Assembly: GCA_027922465.2 (NCBI GenBank)
Contig: BQMF02000032.1
Span: 682,001 to 746,000, forward strand
Direction: 5' to 3'
DNA from: Turritopsis dohrnii
Lineage: Eukaryota > Cnidaria > Hydrozoa > Anthoathecata > Oceaniidae
DNA: 64,000 nucleotides
The notes under the pieces are model-generated. The model saw nothing but the letters and a program-made list of their open reading frames with translations, made no database searches and was not told the origin of the DNA. The position numbers and the translations under genes were made by a program. This document shows positions 24,979-35,410 of this stretch, piece by piece (within the stretch, counting starts at the first letter, position 1; each line of letters opens with the position of its first letter).

Positions 24979-27900
24979 CTATACTTTGGAAGTCACGTGT
25001 GTAAGGTTTCGAATGATCGGATTTACCGTCGTTGTTGATGACGGAGTTCCTGACGCCCCATGTCGGACAGTACTGGACATCACAGGGACGCTGTTTTGAA
25101 TTTGGATCATTGTATGTAGCGAGGTGTCGAGTGGATTATGCTGTTGTACTGAAGAAACAGTTGCTTGGTGTAAAGGTTGAAGCCTCGACACCTGTAGAGT
25201 ATGCTCTGTCGGCGGGTTGTTCAGACTGACCATCGTCGTTTCACGTGGTGTTACTTGATCGTCTGTATCATTCTTTCCATTGCCTTTACCGACAAATCTT
25301 CCACCCATACTACGGTTACGACGTACAGCATGCAGATGGCGAGATTCATGAAGATATTTCTAAGAAAAATAACATTGTGATGACTAAACATATTATAGCT
25401 TTGGGTTATAATGTCCTAAATGATGGAAAGTAGCTGCTTAAAATGTCAATAATTAATGAGTTAGGTCTTGAATTAAACTAAGAACAAACAAGAGCCAGAT
25501 GGCGCAAAACGGTAGCAGCAAGCAGCATACTTTCGAAAGCACGACCAAAAATTGTCATAAAAAAATAGTTAGTGTAAAGAGGTCTTATCGAATGTAAATG
25601 GGGTCTTATTAAGAAACGCCACCAGCAAATAATTTTCAAGACAAAGAAATGTACATACATGAGTCGAATTTTTTCAAGAAAAAAATTATAAGAACTTATG
25701 TGTAAAAAAAAAACGCGTCTGCTTCGAAAAAAATTAAAAACAATAACAAAGATTCCATGGACTCAAGAAACCTTCCCAAAAACTGTGATCTTTGAAATAT
25801 TTAATGCAAAATGACGGTTTAGATAGCTGACAAACTTTAGATGTAATTAAAAAGTTCGTTAAGGTTGAACTACCGACGATAAAATCGTACCTTACATCCA
25901 AATGTTAAGCATTTTTAGTAAAAGTAACTACTTACTACTTTTAACTTAAAGCCTTACTACCAAAATATCTCTTTCTTCATGTATTATTAAGCGATGAAAT
26001 ATTAGAAAAATTTATTTTAGAATGTTTGCTGGATATAACCTTCGAATATTTTTAGACTGCGTTCCTTTGTGAGATTTCATATGATTTTCTGAACGAAATC
26101 TGATCGACTGTTAAGCGTAGGCTAAAAACTGCCGTTTCGGCCGGAGGAGTAGTAGGAGGAGTAGTAGTAGTAGGAGTCCAAGGGTGTTTTAATACGGTAT
26201 TCGCTTACGCTGCTACCGTAAATAATAAATTAACGTTTCAAATAGAAACCACGCAAAATTGCTGGTTCTGATAAATTTCATGAAAATTACAAATAGTTTC
26301 ATAGGAACGAAAACTGGTTGGAAATTTTTAAAAGTATTAAGAAGGAAATGAATAAAAAGACATACTATACAGTATTTTTCATTGGATATCATATTGTTAT
26401 TTTCAAGCAAAAAAAAGCAATTTTCCAGATTAATATTTTTGCTCAATATGTTATACAGAGGGAAAATGGTTACTCATTAAGTGACAGTTCAAAAATGTAG
26501 ATTTTGTCTATCCGTTGAAGAGATTAATTATTAACATAAAATGCACATACAACAGAAATGATTCAGAAGTTTCAGTAAAATTTTAGTACCATGAAAAACC
26601 TCTCAAATAAAAAAGACATCAATAAACAATACAAATAGAAATCTTGGAAGAAACAATTTCTCATTTGCTTTAAAAGCAGCTTTACAAAAATGTCCCAGGC
26701 AAAAATTTTAAAATATATTGATATTCACATTGGTAATGAAAAAATATCATGGTGTGAGAAAATGAAAACATACCTTTCTTAATTTGGGTATCTTACCCTC
26801 TGCTTCCAACTTGGCACGAGCCTGTCGCCTTTTGATTATTCTATGATACTGTTTAGCATTAACATACAATGGTTCATCTAATGTTTCCATGGCAACAGGT
26901 AACCTTTGAGCAATGACTTGCTGTCCATTTAGCTAAGAGCAAAGAGAAGAAACAAAAATTATGTTTAAAATCATTTCACATAAAGAATCAACTTTTAAGT
27001 ATACAGTTGATAACCGAGCAGCACAGTACAATAAAATGTGAGTCAATCATTGCTGTTTGACCTTCTTACTGAAAATGAAACTACCTTACGCAAGTTTTAG
27101 AAAAGCAATGTAACAATATTCCACAAAAAGAGAACTCAGAACCCAAAGGCCAAATTAAGATATGAATTAATTTGTCAACTTTAGTTAAAATAGCACCCCT
27201 GGTCAAAAATATGAATTGGCAAATGAAAAATATATTTATGTTGATGTCCCAGCCCTGTCCTCCCCCGAAAAATTAAGACCCAAATTCTTTCATCACCCCA
27301 TCACCGATGTCATGGACCTCAAAAATGTTGGTTATTATTGGTTCTCAAGATATTTCAATAAAACATGGTGTTTGGAGATGCAAGAATGCAATTGTGAAAA
27401 AACTGACATCAATTTGATTATCAATGGTAGAAATTTTTGGGTGTATTAATTTTTGTGCATAACAAAAAAAATTTTTGGCCCATACTAACTTTTGTGCACC
27501 CAAGAAAAATTGTTTATTTTGCATGTATTAATTTTAAAATCAATTTTCAGGCAAGCCATATTTTCCAGGGGGATTTAGAAATTCCATGCTGACACTCCAG
27601 ATGCAAAAATCCCTTATGATAGTAAGGTAAACCTAACACGTACCTTTGACACATACAGCATAAAAAAATGTACCTGAACTGTACCTTAAAATTCAGGTAC
27701 ATAAAAGGTGCATCAAGCAAACTACCTAATGTGCACCTACTATGTACCTTAAGATCAGGTATATACATTATATATAGGTACAAAAAACCACATACCAAAA
27801 GTGTACCTACTATGTACCTAAAATATACCTAAAGATCAGGTATACAACATGAAAACCTTGCGTGCAATAGCAATAAATTTAATACCTAGATGGTACCTAA

Positions 27901-30900
27901 CAGCGCTGCAAATAACGGGCAGTCAGCGGTCAATGACCGGCGATATAAGGCACTTGATCATGTGTTTTTTCTTAATGCTGATCAACTTGACCAGTCGGAA
28001 ATAATTTTATTGAAACGAAAGGACCATCAGATTTTGTGAAATACGATGATTGCTTGATAGCAAGGGATAGCGATCGTTATAACGCAGAGTTAGGCAAGAC
28101 GCGCTTTTAATCATGCATGAAGATACTCTTTAAAAACATTCTCAACTATTTATATGAACTAGAACATGCTCAACTTATTATATTAGTTTCCGTGCTCAAT
28201 TGACAACGAAGGATAACTTAGGTATATTAATTGATTATTCACCAATTTTTAGTTGCTAGGGAGAACGGCCACTGTTGCTAAGGTAATTTGGAAATTTCCT
28301 TCATTATATGAATTCTATTGTTCACCTAACGAAAGAATATGAAAACATAAGTGGTACCAGCAGGACTCGTTTTCGTGTTATTCAATTAAAATTAAAAAGC
28401 CTCTTAGGTTCCAACTCCCTTTACAATAACAGTGAAATGGAATGTTACCATTTTTCAAGTTTGACTTGACCGGCAATATAGCCATGTGACCGGCAGATTT
28501 TGACTTTTAAGGATCACGATGACCGGCTGGTGCAAAAAAATTATTTGCAGCGCTGACCTAATTTGTACCTAAAATATACTTTCAGGCCATATTAGGTATT
28601 AAGTATTAAGGTATTAATAGGACAACAGATCCAAAGTCGTTCATTTCTTTTTGATAAGTCTCCAGAATATATACTTGTTATTGAACGCTTTAAGGTATTC
28701 TTAAACAGTCCAAATATAACCTTTTAATAATGTACCCAATCGATACTTTTAATGCACCCAAACAATACATTCAATGTACCCAAACTGTACCTGGATCAAT
28801 TTTTAAGAAATCCGAGGTTTTGGGGAACGCTGTACCACGAATGTATTCTTGATGTACCTGAGATGTATTTTTGTTGTTATATCTTAGGTATACCTAAATG
28901 TCCTAAATTAGGCCTATTTGTGTACATTTGAGGTACAGTTCAGGTACATTGATCTAAATGAAAGGTTTGCACATAATAATACCTATAGCATACCCGAGGT
29001 GTACCTGAGGTATACCTGAGGTACAATCATGTGTCATTGTGTATGTCAAAAAAGGTATACCTTAGGTACAAAAAAAAGCATACCTAAGATATACCTCATT
29101 ATCATAAGGGATAACACAGATCTGCTCATATTGTTTAGCATACCATACCTGGAATTGTTTTAAAAAATACTTAGAGCTCAGGAAATTATGATTCTCAGTA
29201 CATTTAACAAAAAAGGGAGTGGACAAGCTCAAAACAATAGAAATAATGATTTACTGAAGACACTTAAACCTGATTCGTCAAAGCTAATTCTGATGGATAT
29301 ATATTCGAAAGATCCTCAGAGTGGAAGTGCCATCATTAAAGAGAGGAAAAACTCAACAATTACAATTGACTAGTATTGTTACATACATGTAACAATATAC
29401 GTAACGACAAAAAAAAATTATAAATATTATAAACTGATATTAATTCATATATCATCAATGAAATTATCCCAAGAACAAAATATCAAGAAAAAAAACAGTA
29501 AATTAATTTTTCCGCACAGCCCTTTTTTGCACAAATGTGTGAAATTAGTACACACAAAAATTTCTACCTGTTTACAAAGACATATGCTTCAATCATCCCG
29601 GCTTGTCTGTGATTGTCCCAGATTTGGTCATAGGATACCATTCTCCCAGATTCTGATTAAAGTGTCCTGAATTTTTCATTTATGGCTTAGATATATTGAA
29701 AAATAATATTAAATTTGTCGATCAACGTTATTATCTTCATTGCCTTTCCTACACTCCAATGCAGAAAATTCAATTCTCCCGCTACGCAATCAGATATTCA
29801 TTGATTTTATCACAAAATAAAATGTCCAGGGAACAGGGATGCAGAGAAATGCTTTTATAATCAAAATTACATTGTGAACAAATCTCAAAAAGTTTTTTGA
29901 TCATTGCAAATAAATCATGGTTGCACCTCAATAAAGACAATAAAGCTAAGTTAACAGTGTCCTAAGTTAACTCAAGGGGTTGGAAACTCTACAAAGAGTA
30001 ATGACACTTCAGGGAAGATGTTTCACAAAATGGGATTAGCATTAGATGTTTGTCTGTGAGAGTTTGACCATAGATTTTTGAATATTTGCATTAAAGAACC
30101 AACATTAAAGAGCCAGAGATTAAAATTGGACAGGCAGAATAAAGACTCAATTGTAATCTAACGTTAAAAAACATTAGACAGAAATCTCAATAAAATTATA
30201 TAAATCCAAAATCTTTCATTATTCATTTCTACTGTCAAAGTTATTTGATTCAAAAAATTGTGAAGTGACTTTTTTATGTGTTTTGTGAATATTTACTTTA
30301 ATTTTAATTTTTATTTTTGTTTTAGAGTTTTCACTACAACCTAACTCCTATGATTTTAATTTCATATTAAAAATTTGATGTTAGTGCAAAAAAACATTTG
30401 ATATTTTGATTGGAAGCTTTAACCAAACTCTGGCTTCTCATTAGTCAATCTCATCACCAATGAACTTACAGAAATCAAACAACCAATCAATACATAACAA
30501 TTCGAAAAACTCGCAACAGCATTGGTCGTTGCATCAATACTGTAAGTTCTTAAAACTTTTTCAAAAATTTGATAACAAAACAAAAACATAAACGTGTGAC
30601 AAGAATATAATATGAAATTATACGACGAAGAAATTTGCGTGCACGGAAAAGTTTATCTCAAAACGTAATTAAAAAATTGAGAATATGTATTTTGTGTATA
30701 TACCTGCATCACAGTTGATTGAGGATGAGGTGTAGCTAAATTTTGTGATGTTGTAGCCCCAGAAAATTCAAAACGTTGATCTCCATTAGATATCATTTGC
30801 AAAGGTCCGGTTGATGCTTGGTTTGGATCGATTATATATATTGTTTTCCCCATATTGTTCGGTTCTTGAGTAAAAATTTGTATATGTGAAGCTGTTTGTT

Positions 30901-30976
30901 GGGGTCCTTGCAACGTTAGCTGTTGAGGTTGGGAAGCAGCTATTTGAACTGCAGACGGATTTTGTGTATTTTCCAT
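24979..30976 (-). CDS. NFYA: NF-YA, CCAAT-binding factor subunit alpha
   Basis: Three coding exons: 30976-30704, 26932-26774 and 25359-24979, all GT-AG, phase 0, 270 residues. The first exon gives a Q/T-rich N terminus (activation domain type). Exon 2 holds the A1 helix that binds the NF-YB/NF-YC dimer: EPLYVNAKQYHRIIKRRQAR then AKLEAEGKIPK. Exon 3 begins with the linker and A2 DNA-contact helix: KYLHESRHLHAVRRNRSMGG followed by RF. This trimer binds CCAAT boxes in promoters. The A2 region differs from the usual RHRHAMxRxRGxGGRF at several positions (L for R, VRRNRSM). The domain lies centrally rather than near the C-terminal end, with about 100 residues of Ser/Thr/Gln-rich tail after it. Intron 1 (3.8 kb) holds nested TIR elements and a Penelope fragment; intron 2 holds another repeat. 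Confidence 0.95.
25490..26219. repeat. Dispersed repeat, copy A (second copy inverted at 49275-49577)
   Basis: Shares AGAGCCAGATGGCGCAAAA at one end and GGGTGTTTTAATACGGTATTCGC plus a GGAGTAGTAG(TAG)n tract at the other with the inverted copy near 49300-49575. Within it ACGGTAGCAGCAAGC (25509) is mirrored by GCTTACGCTGCTACCGT (26203-26219), suggesting TIRs. Noncoding; lies in intron 2 of NFYA. Confidence 0.6.
27611..29110. mobile_element. TIR element, CCCTTATGATA termini, packed with TACCT/AGGTA repeats
   Basis: Left CCCTTATGATAGTAAGGTAA and right (reverse complement) CCCTTATGATAATGAGGTAT are inverted repeats with AT on both flanks. The two outer parts are filled with dozens of short GGTAC(A), AGGTATACCT and TACCTAA units in both orientations. 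A separate element (27901-28555) is inserted inside. No protein is encoded. In NFYA intron 1. Confidence 0.75.
27901..28555. mobile_element. hAT-like nonautonomous element nested in the 27611-29110 element
   Basis: Perfect 15-bp inverted termini CAGCGCTGCAAATAA / TTATTTGCAGCGCTG, flanked by direct ACCTAA (27895-27900 and 28556-28561). CAG-G-TG-AA termini are typical of hAT elements, although those usually leave 8 bp rather than 6. GACCGGC motifs lie near both ends. Its interior shares about 200 bp with 61090-61290 and 62500-62690. Confidence 0.75.
29188..29540 (+). mobile_element. Penelope-like element fragment, upstream part only
   Basis: Matches the reverse complement of 3960-3670: GTGGACAAGCTCAAAACAAT, AATAATGATTTAC, TCAAAGCTA, GTTACATACATGTAAC, then TTTTTCCGCACAGCCCTTTT (compare CGTGCACAGCCCTTTTGCG). 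It stops about where the GIY-YIG coding part begins. Lies in NFYA intron 1. Confidence 0.65.
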
Positions 30977-31339
30977 CGTATTTATTCACAGGAAGAAAGC
31001 AAAAACTAAACTTCGTGTTTGGCTTCGTGTTCGTCTTTCTTTGAAGCTTCTTATTTACATACGATCGCGCATGCGTTAAAATTCAGAAGTTTGTAAATGG
31101 CTGAGAGAGAAGCGCCAAAATCAAAAACAGAGAGGAGAAGTGGCATGTTTTCCCCCATCACCCAGACTTACCTACTAGACTCGTGATATTTTGATACTTT
31201 GATAAATCAGGTTGTTCCAAAATTTTTACATTCAACATTTGAAGACCCGGGCTTCCAACAAAGTTTGACTATTGACTTACATACATCTGGCATCACGCTA
31301 ACAGAAACTGGTGAAGTAGACCAAATACGAAGCTCTTAA
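30977..31339. promoter_or_regulatory. NFYA 5' flank with NRF-1-like palindrome
   Basis: Upstream of the NFYA start codon, CGCGCATGCGT at 31066-31076 is one base from the NRF-1 palindrome TGCGCATGCGCA. No TATA box was found. A short + strand reading frame from 31097 (29 codons) cannot be distinguished from chance. Confidence 0.35.
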
Positions 31340-31477
31340 TACTCGAGCAGTAACAATCGAACGTCAGTTCTCCAAAAGTGGACGAAATTTATCTGCCAGA
31401 AGTTCACTCCAGCGTTGATGCTGAACGCACTCTTCCTGCACTTCCACCGAGATTCGTGTAGGTCCCGTACTGGGAAT

Positions 31478-33227
31478 TACGGTGGCCCATAACTGCCACG
31501 GTAAAAGAAAAAGACACACGGCAAAGGAAAAAACTCGCGGCAAAAGAATAAGACTCACGATAAAAGAAAAAAGACACACGGTAAAAGAAAAAAGACACAC
31601 GGTAAAAGAAAAAAGACACACGGTAAAAGAAAAAAGACACACGGTAAAAGAAAAAAGACTCGCGATAAAAAAAAAAAGGTCATGAAAGAAAAAATGAATT
31701 ATGAAAACAATGTTATTTGCCTAATCTCGCATTTCACTGGAACCCAGGTCGACAGCAGATGAAGCGATTACGGTACTTTGTCTCTTGTACCGTGGTACAC
31801 GTAGTGATGGTCTCAATTGGGTTGTTTGATGCCATAAAACTAGAAACCTATTATTAGGGGACGGTGAGACGAAATTTAGCGTGAAAGGGCAAGGGACAAA
31901 GGGGAATTGGAAAAGTTCATCCGTGTTTACAAAATTTTAAAATGTGTTCTAGGAAATCAGGCCCAATGAAGCCATTAACCTTAGCCTTAGAACTTGAGGC
32001 TGACCTAGTTAATGGAAAATGGATGTATCAATGCCAGGTGCACACAACACACACATAATCCACATAGCAATAGTACATTCAGATACTTCAGCATGAACCT
32101 AATTAGCGGGATTCGGAAAAATCATGCTTCGTTTACACGAAACTATTTTTCTATAGATTTGTAGGGAATTATATACAACTTAGTAGAGTTGTTCGTGAAT
32201 TTTTCCCTACAAAGTCATTAGAAACTTCACATCAACACTTGAAATAAGCGTGCAAAGTAATGATGTTTCTTTCGATACAACAAAAGGCTTTAAATCTCTG
32301 AAGTACCGTTTTAGTAGAACAGTTTTGAAAAAATTCTCACAAGTAATTGATTTTTTTCGTGTAACAGGCTCGTCGAGTTTACGAATCTCCCTAATTGAGT
32401 AAAAAAAGTAATTGATGCTGTTCGTTTATCCTCCATTCCGACAATGTAAACACAGAGGTTAGGTTTTAGCTGAAACTGTTGAAATTTCGGAGAAGTTCGG
32501 ATGTGCTTTTCCTCTTCGCCAGCTCTTGAATAACTTACTAAAACCAAATTCATAGCGGTCTTCAAACCTGGTCATAAATCTGATATCCAAATGTTTCAAT
32601 TCCAAAGACCTATTTGCAGCCGTCAAGACTAACAACAGTGTTGTTTTAAAAGTAAGTTTCTTGATTTCGTTAGGGTAAAGGGTTCTTAAGTATTTCAACA
32701 CTGCCTCTACATCCCATATAAATTCATACGTTGGCTGGGGAGATCTTTTATTAAATACCCCAGCCATTAATTGGGTTACCCTGGGGTGTTGCCTTACTGA
32801 TAATCCTTCAATGTGTTTATGCCGAAATGGCTGACCTGCGGTTATTGACAGTCCTGTAGGCATTTCCATCCTCAAATAAGACTTCCAAAGAGTCCAGAAC
32901 ATAATTTAAAGAACACTGAAATGGATCAATCTGTCTTGAAACACACCATCCAGACCACATTCTCCAGGCTGATTCGTAACTTTGACAGGTTAGAAATTTT
33001 TGCCGTGAGAACAACTTTCTTTTGCCGCGAACTATTTTCTTTTGCCGTGAGTCTTCTTCTTTTGCCGTGTGTCTTTTTTCTTCTGCCGTGAGGCTTATTC
33101 CTTAAATGTGTCATTTTTCTTTTGCCGTAAGTCTTATTCTTTTTCCGTGTGTCTTTTTCTTTTACCGTAAGTTTTTTTCTGTTGCCGTGAGTTTTTTCTT
33201 TTACCGTGGCAGTTATGGGCCACCGTA
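31478..33227. mobile_element. TIR element with tandem-repeat arms, tyrosine-recombinase fragment and 6-bp target duplication
   Basis: Left TACGGTGGCCCATAACTGCC and its exact reverse complement at the right end are flanked by perfect GGGAAT direct repeats (31472-31477 and 33228-33233). Each arm continues for 170-220 bp as degenerate tandem repeats of CACGG(T/C)AAAAGAAAAA-GA, in opposite orientation at the two ends. Inside, on the - strand, lies a piece of a tyrosine recombinase gene. Confidence 0.85.
32311..33014 (-). pseudogene. Tyrosine recombinase (phage-integrase-like) fragment
   Basis: Read from 33014 downward in shifting frames. It has a SAM-like N-terminal domain (YESAWRMWSGWCVSRQIDPF, LNYVLDSLEVLFEDG, YRTVNNRRSAISA), then VRQHPRVTQLMAGVFNKR, and the beginning of the catalytic domain (LLLVLTAANRSLELKHLDIR, where R is in the position of catalytic Arg I of the A-R-x-E-L motif, here N-R-S-L-E). 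The HxxR box and the nucleophilic Tyr are absent, so the gene is truncated and frameshifted at about 32820 and 32500. Similar proteins occur in DIRS, Ngaro and Crypton elements of animals; which one is the source cannot be decided here. Confidence 0.75.
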
Positions 33228-33234
33228 GGGAATA

Positions 33235-34101
33235 CCTTATCAGACAAAACTTAGTCTGACAAAATTTTAGTCACCTCCAAATATTTTAGTCACTTTTGTC
33301 CGACTAATAATATTGTCCGACTAAAATTTTTGTCCTTTTCTAAAATTTCATAGCTTACTTAATTTTCGATAAGGATTATGAAAAAGCGTGTGGGAGTGCG
33401 CCGATATTACTCTAAGTTCTAGATATGTATAGGAAAACGAGGGGAAAGGCATATTAATAAAAACAGTTTTGCCGACGTGAAAATCATATGTCCAACAAAA
33501 TCATCATACCACGACGGTACAATTTTGCCGTCGGAAAAAAATCCTAATTAAAAGGGTTGTAGTATAATTTTATTTTTCAATTTCAATGTCATATTCCTGA
33601 TCAGTATAAAAATCTATTTTGGTTCCTGCATTAGCTTCAGGCGTTTCTTCCATTATGGCTGTCTTCTTCATTTTCTTTTGAACTACCTCGCTATCACTTT
33701 CACCGGAAGTTTCTGTTACTACCGGTGCTTTTCTCTTTTCCTGTGGATTCCTTCCCAGAATAAGCGAGGCTATTAAAAAGGTCCAATCTGTTTACGAAAG
33801 GGTCGAGAGTAAACAATGAACATCATGAAGACGGGCGTTAATATTATTTATCAAAACACTTTAGAAATTGTTTATTTATGACTAAGTCATGTAAAAATAT
33901 TGTATTCGTTGGTCAGCGAAAAGAAAAACATAAAGATATTATAAATATTTAAAATATTGTAATTAAACTGATAAGAAGAAAAATTCTGAAAAAAATGATT
34001 TGGACCAAATATTTAGTCGGACATAATAATTAGTCGGACAAAATTTTAGTCACTTCCAAAAAATTTAGTCACTTTTGTCCGACTAAGTTTGTCCGATAAG
34101 G
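33235..34101. mobile_element. TIR element, CCTTATC termini, carrying a coding tail
   Basis: Left CCTTATCAGACAAAACTTAG and right (reverse complement) CCTTATCGGACAAACTTAGT, each followed by several ACAAAATTTTAGTCAC / GTCCGACTAA units. TA flanks at 33233-33234 and 34102-34103; the left TA overlaps the target duplication of the adjoining element. It carries a short coding segment on the - strand (33570-33790). Confidence 0.8.
33570..33790 (-). pseudogene. C-terminal coding fragment of an unknown acidic protein inside a TIR element
   Basis: About 60 codons are open and end in TAA at 33570. The product starts near GRNPQEKRKAP, has an acidic/basic run (ESDSEVVQKKMKKTA, NLS-like) and ends DFYTDQEYDIEIEK. 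Composition and codon choice look like a real protein tail. It could be the end of the element's own lost transposase or a captured host exon; it resembles nothing I can name. Confidence 0.45.
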
Positions 34102-34862
34102 TATTTGGAGAATGCGCTGCAGAAGAATAAACAAGAATATAAACCAACTTACAAAGTGCAAGCAAGATCAGATTCTGGGAGTAACTGAAAACGATTTGAT
34201 GAGCAAGACGAAGGAACAAATCAAATACGAACGTTGGCAACATTATCAAGAAACATTCGATACGCTACTAGCAGAGATGTCTCGTTGTGACAAAAGAAAG
34301 TAATTATCAAATGGACGAAAGGGTGTTTTAATCTCACTTACGTCAATATCGATCAAAGAATTCAGATTCGACCTGTCTAAACCAGAATTTTGGGATGCTT
34401 TACAAACGGCTGCACGTTGGAAAGACAACATCATGTGCATGTGAAATAAATACGATTTGATATAACACATGCGTTTTATCATCGTGCAAGAAAGGTAGAT
34501 TTATCACCCTCTCCGCCATAACGAGTTTAGGAAAATCACTGCAGAGCTACTCAATGAAATTATGTGCAGGCATAAAAGTTGAATCCATGTTGACAGACGT
34601 AGCCGGTGAAGAATTTTCCAAACGAACAGGCAATCGGCGCAGTGAAGCAAGAAAAACTTCTAGTTTTCTGGTCAGAGCATTCTTTGATATAAAGGTTTTC
34701 GACCTAAACACGCAAAGATACAGGATTCTACAGCTTGCGAAATGTAACACCAAAAAACGAAGACGAAAAGAAAGAGTGCTTCGATTAGAGAATGGCACCT
34801 CTTGTGTTCTCGGCCAATGGTGCGACGACAAGAGAATGTCAAGAAAAAATTCGCACTATTGA

Positions 34863-35410
34863 CTATTCGCAAATTCGAAATTCTCCGATCAGTGATTTAT
34901 TGCATGGTATGAGACCAAAAATAGCAAGCATATTAAGCATTCTTTTAATCATCTCTCGTTGTATGTAACTTGAAGACATTAGTTGTAAATTATACCCTTC
35001 AGCGAAAGAAAATAATCAAGAAAACCTAATCAAGAAAACCCAATCACGAAACCGGCCTTCAGGAAAAGCAGAAATTATAATCGGTATTTCATTCTGGAAA
35101 AATAATTTCAGTTAAAAATAAATTACATTTTTATCTGTACAGGAACATATCAATAAATAATATAAAAAATCAAACCAGATGGTTACAGCTGGATGGTTGG
35201 TGCTATACTAAGTTCAATCACGATCAAATCAAGACTGATACAAAATTCAATTCGTTTTTTTTTGTGGTCAAAACTTAATTATGATTGCGTCATGCTTCAT
35301 TCTTTCAAACAACTATAATAATAATCGAAAATGTAGGGAGAAATAAGAAGTAGCTGGACCATCCGCAGATTCTTTAGAGTCAATTGGAGGATGGTCTTAT
35401 GTTGAGTCGA
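34863..35410. other. Intergenic, 3' flank of DNAAF4
   Basis: AT-rich, no open coding segment. GCAATAAATC on the - strand near 34890 is a possible but distant polyadenylation signal for DNAAF4. Confidence 0.3.

Larger units (their letters stand above)
31340..34862 (+). pseudogene. Reverse-transcriptase/restriction-like endonuclease element, copy 2, 5'-truncated and split by two insertions
   Basis: The parts are 31340-31477 and 34104-34862, interrupted by the elements at 31478-33227 and 33235-34101. The left part encodes a match to the thumb segment of copy 1 (KFTPALM, then in another frame ERTLPALPPRF ahead of VPVLG). The right part continues with KTKEQIKYERWQHYQETFDT, a GVLISLTSISIKEF segment (copy 1: GTLSWLTVLPLKDHGF), SKPEFWDAL, a decayed zinc knuckle ending SSCKKGRFITL, RHNEFRKITAELLNEI, and the nuclease-like SEAR...AFFDIKVFDLN, ending VFSANGATTRECQEKI. 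Many frameshifts and stops. The polymerase core is missing. The order of segments is the same as in copy 1, which makes the split-copy reading much more likely than chance. Confidence 0.7.

Noticed and set aside
26140..26180. GTA/GGA repeat taken as a microsatellite of its own
   Set aside because: The same tract is present in the inverted copy at 49335-49355, so it belongs to the dispersed repeat.
31097..31186. Short + strand ATG frame (29 codons) divergent from NFYA
   Set aside because: Too short, no donor site continuing it in frame was identified, and it could be chance within a promoter region.
31482..31685. Lys-rich repetitive reading frame (VKEKRHT units)
   Set aside because: It is the translation of the tandem-repeat arm of the TIR element at 31478, not a protein.
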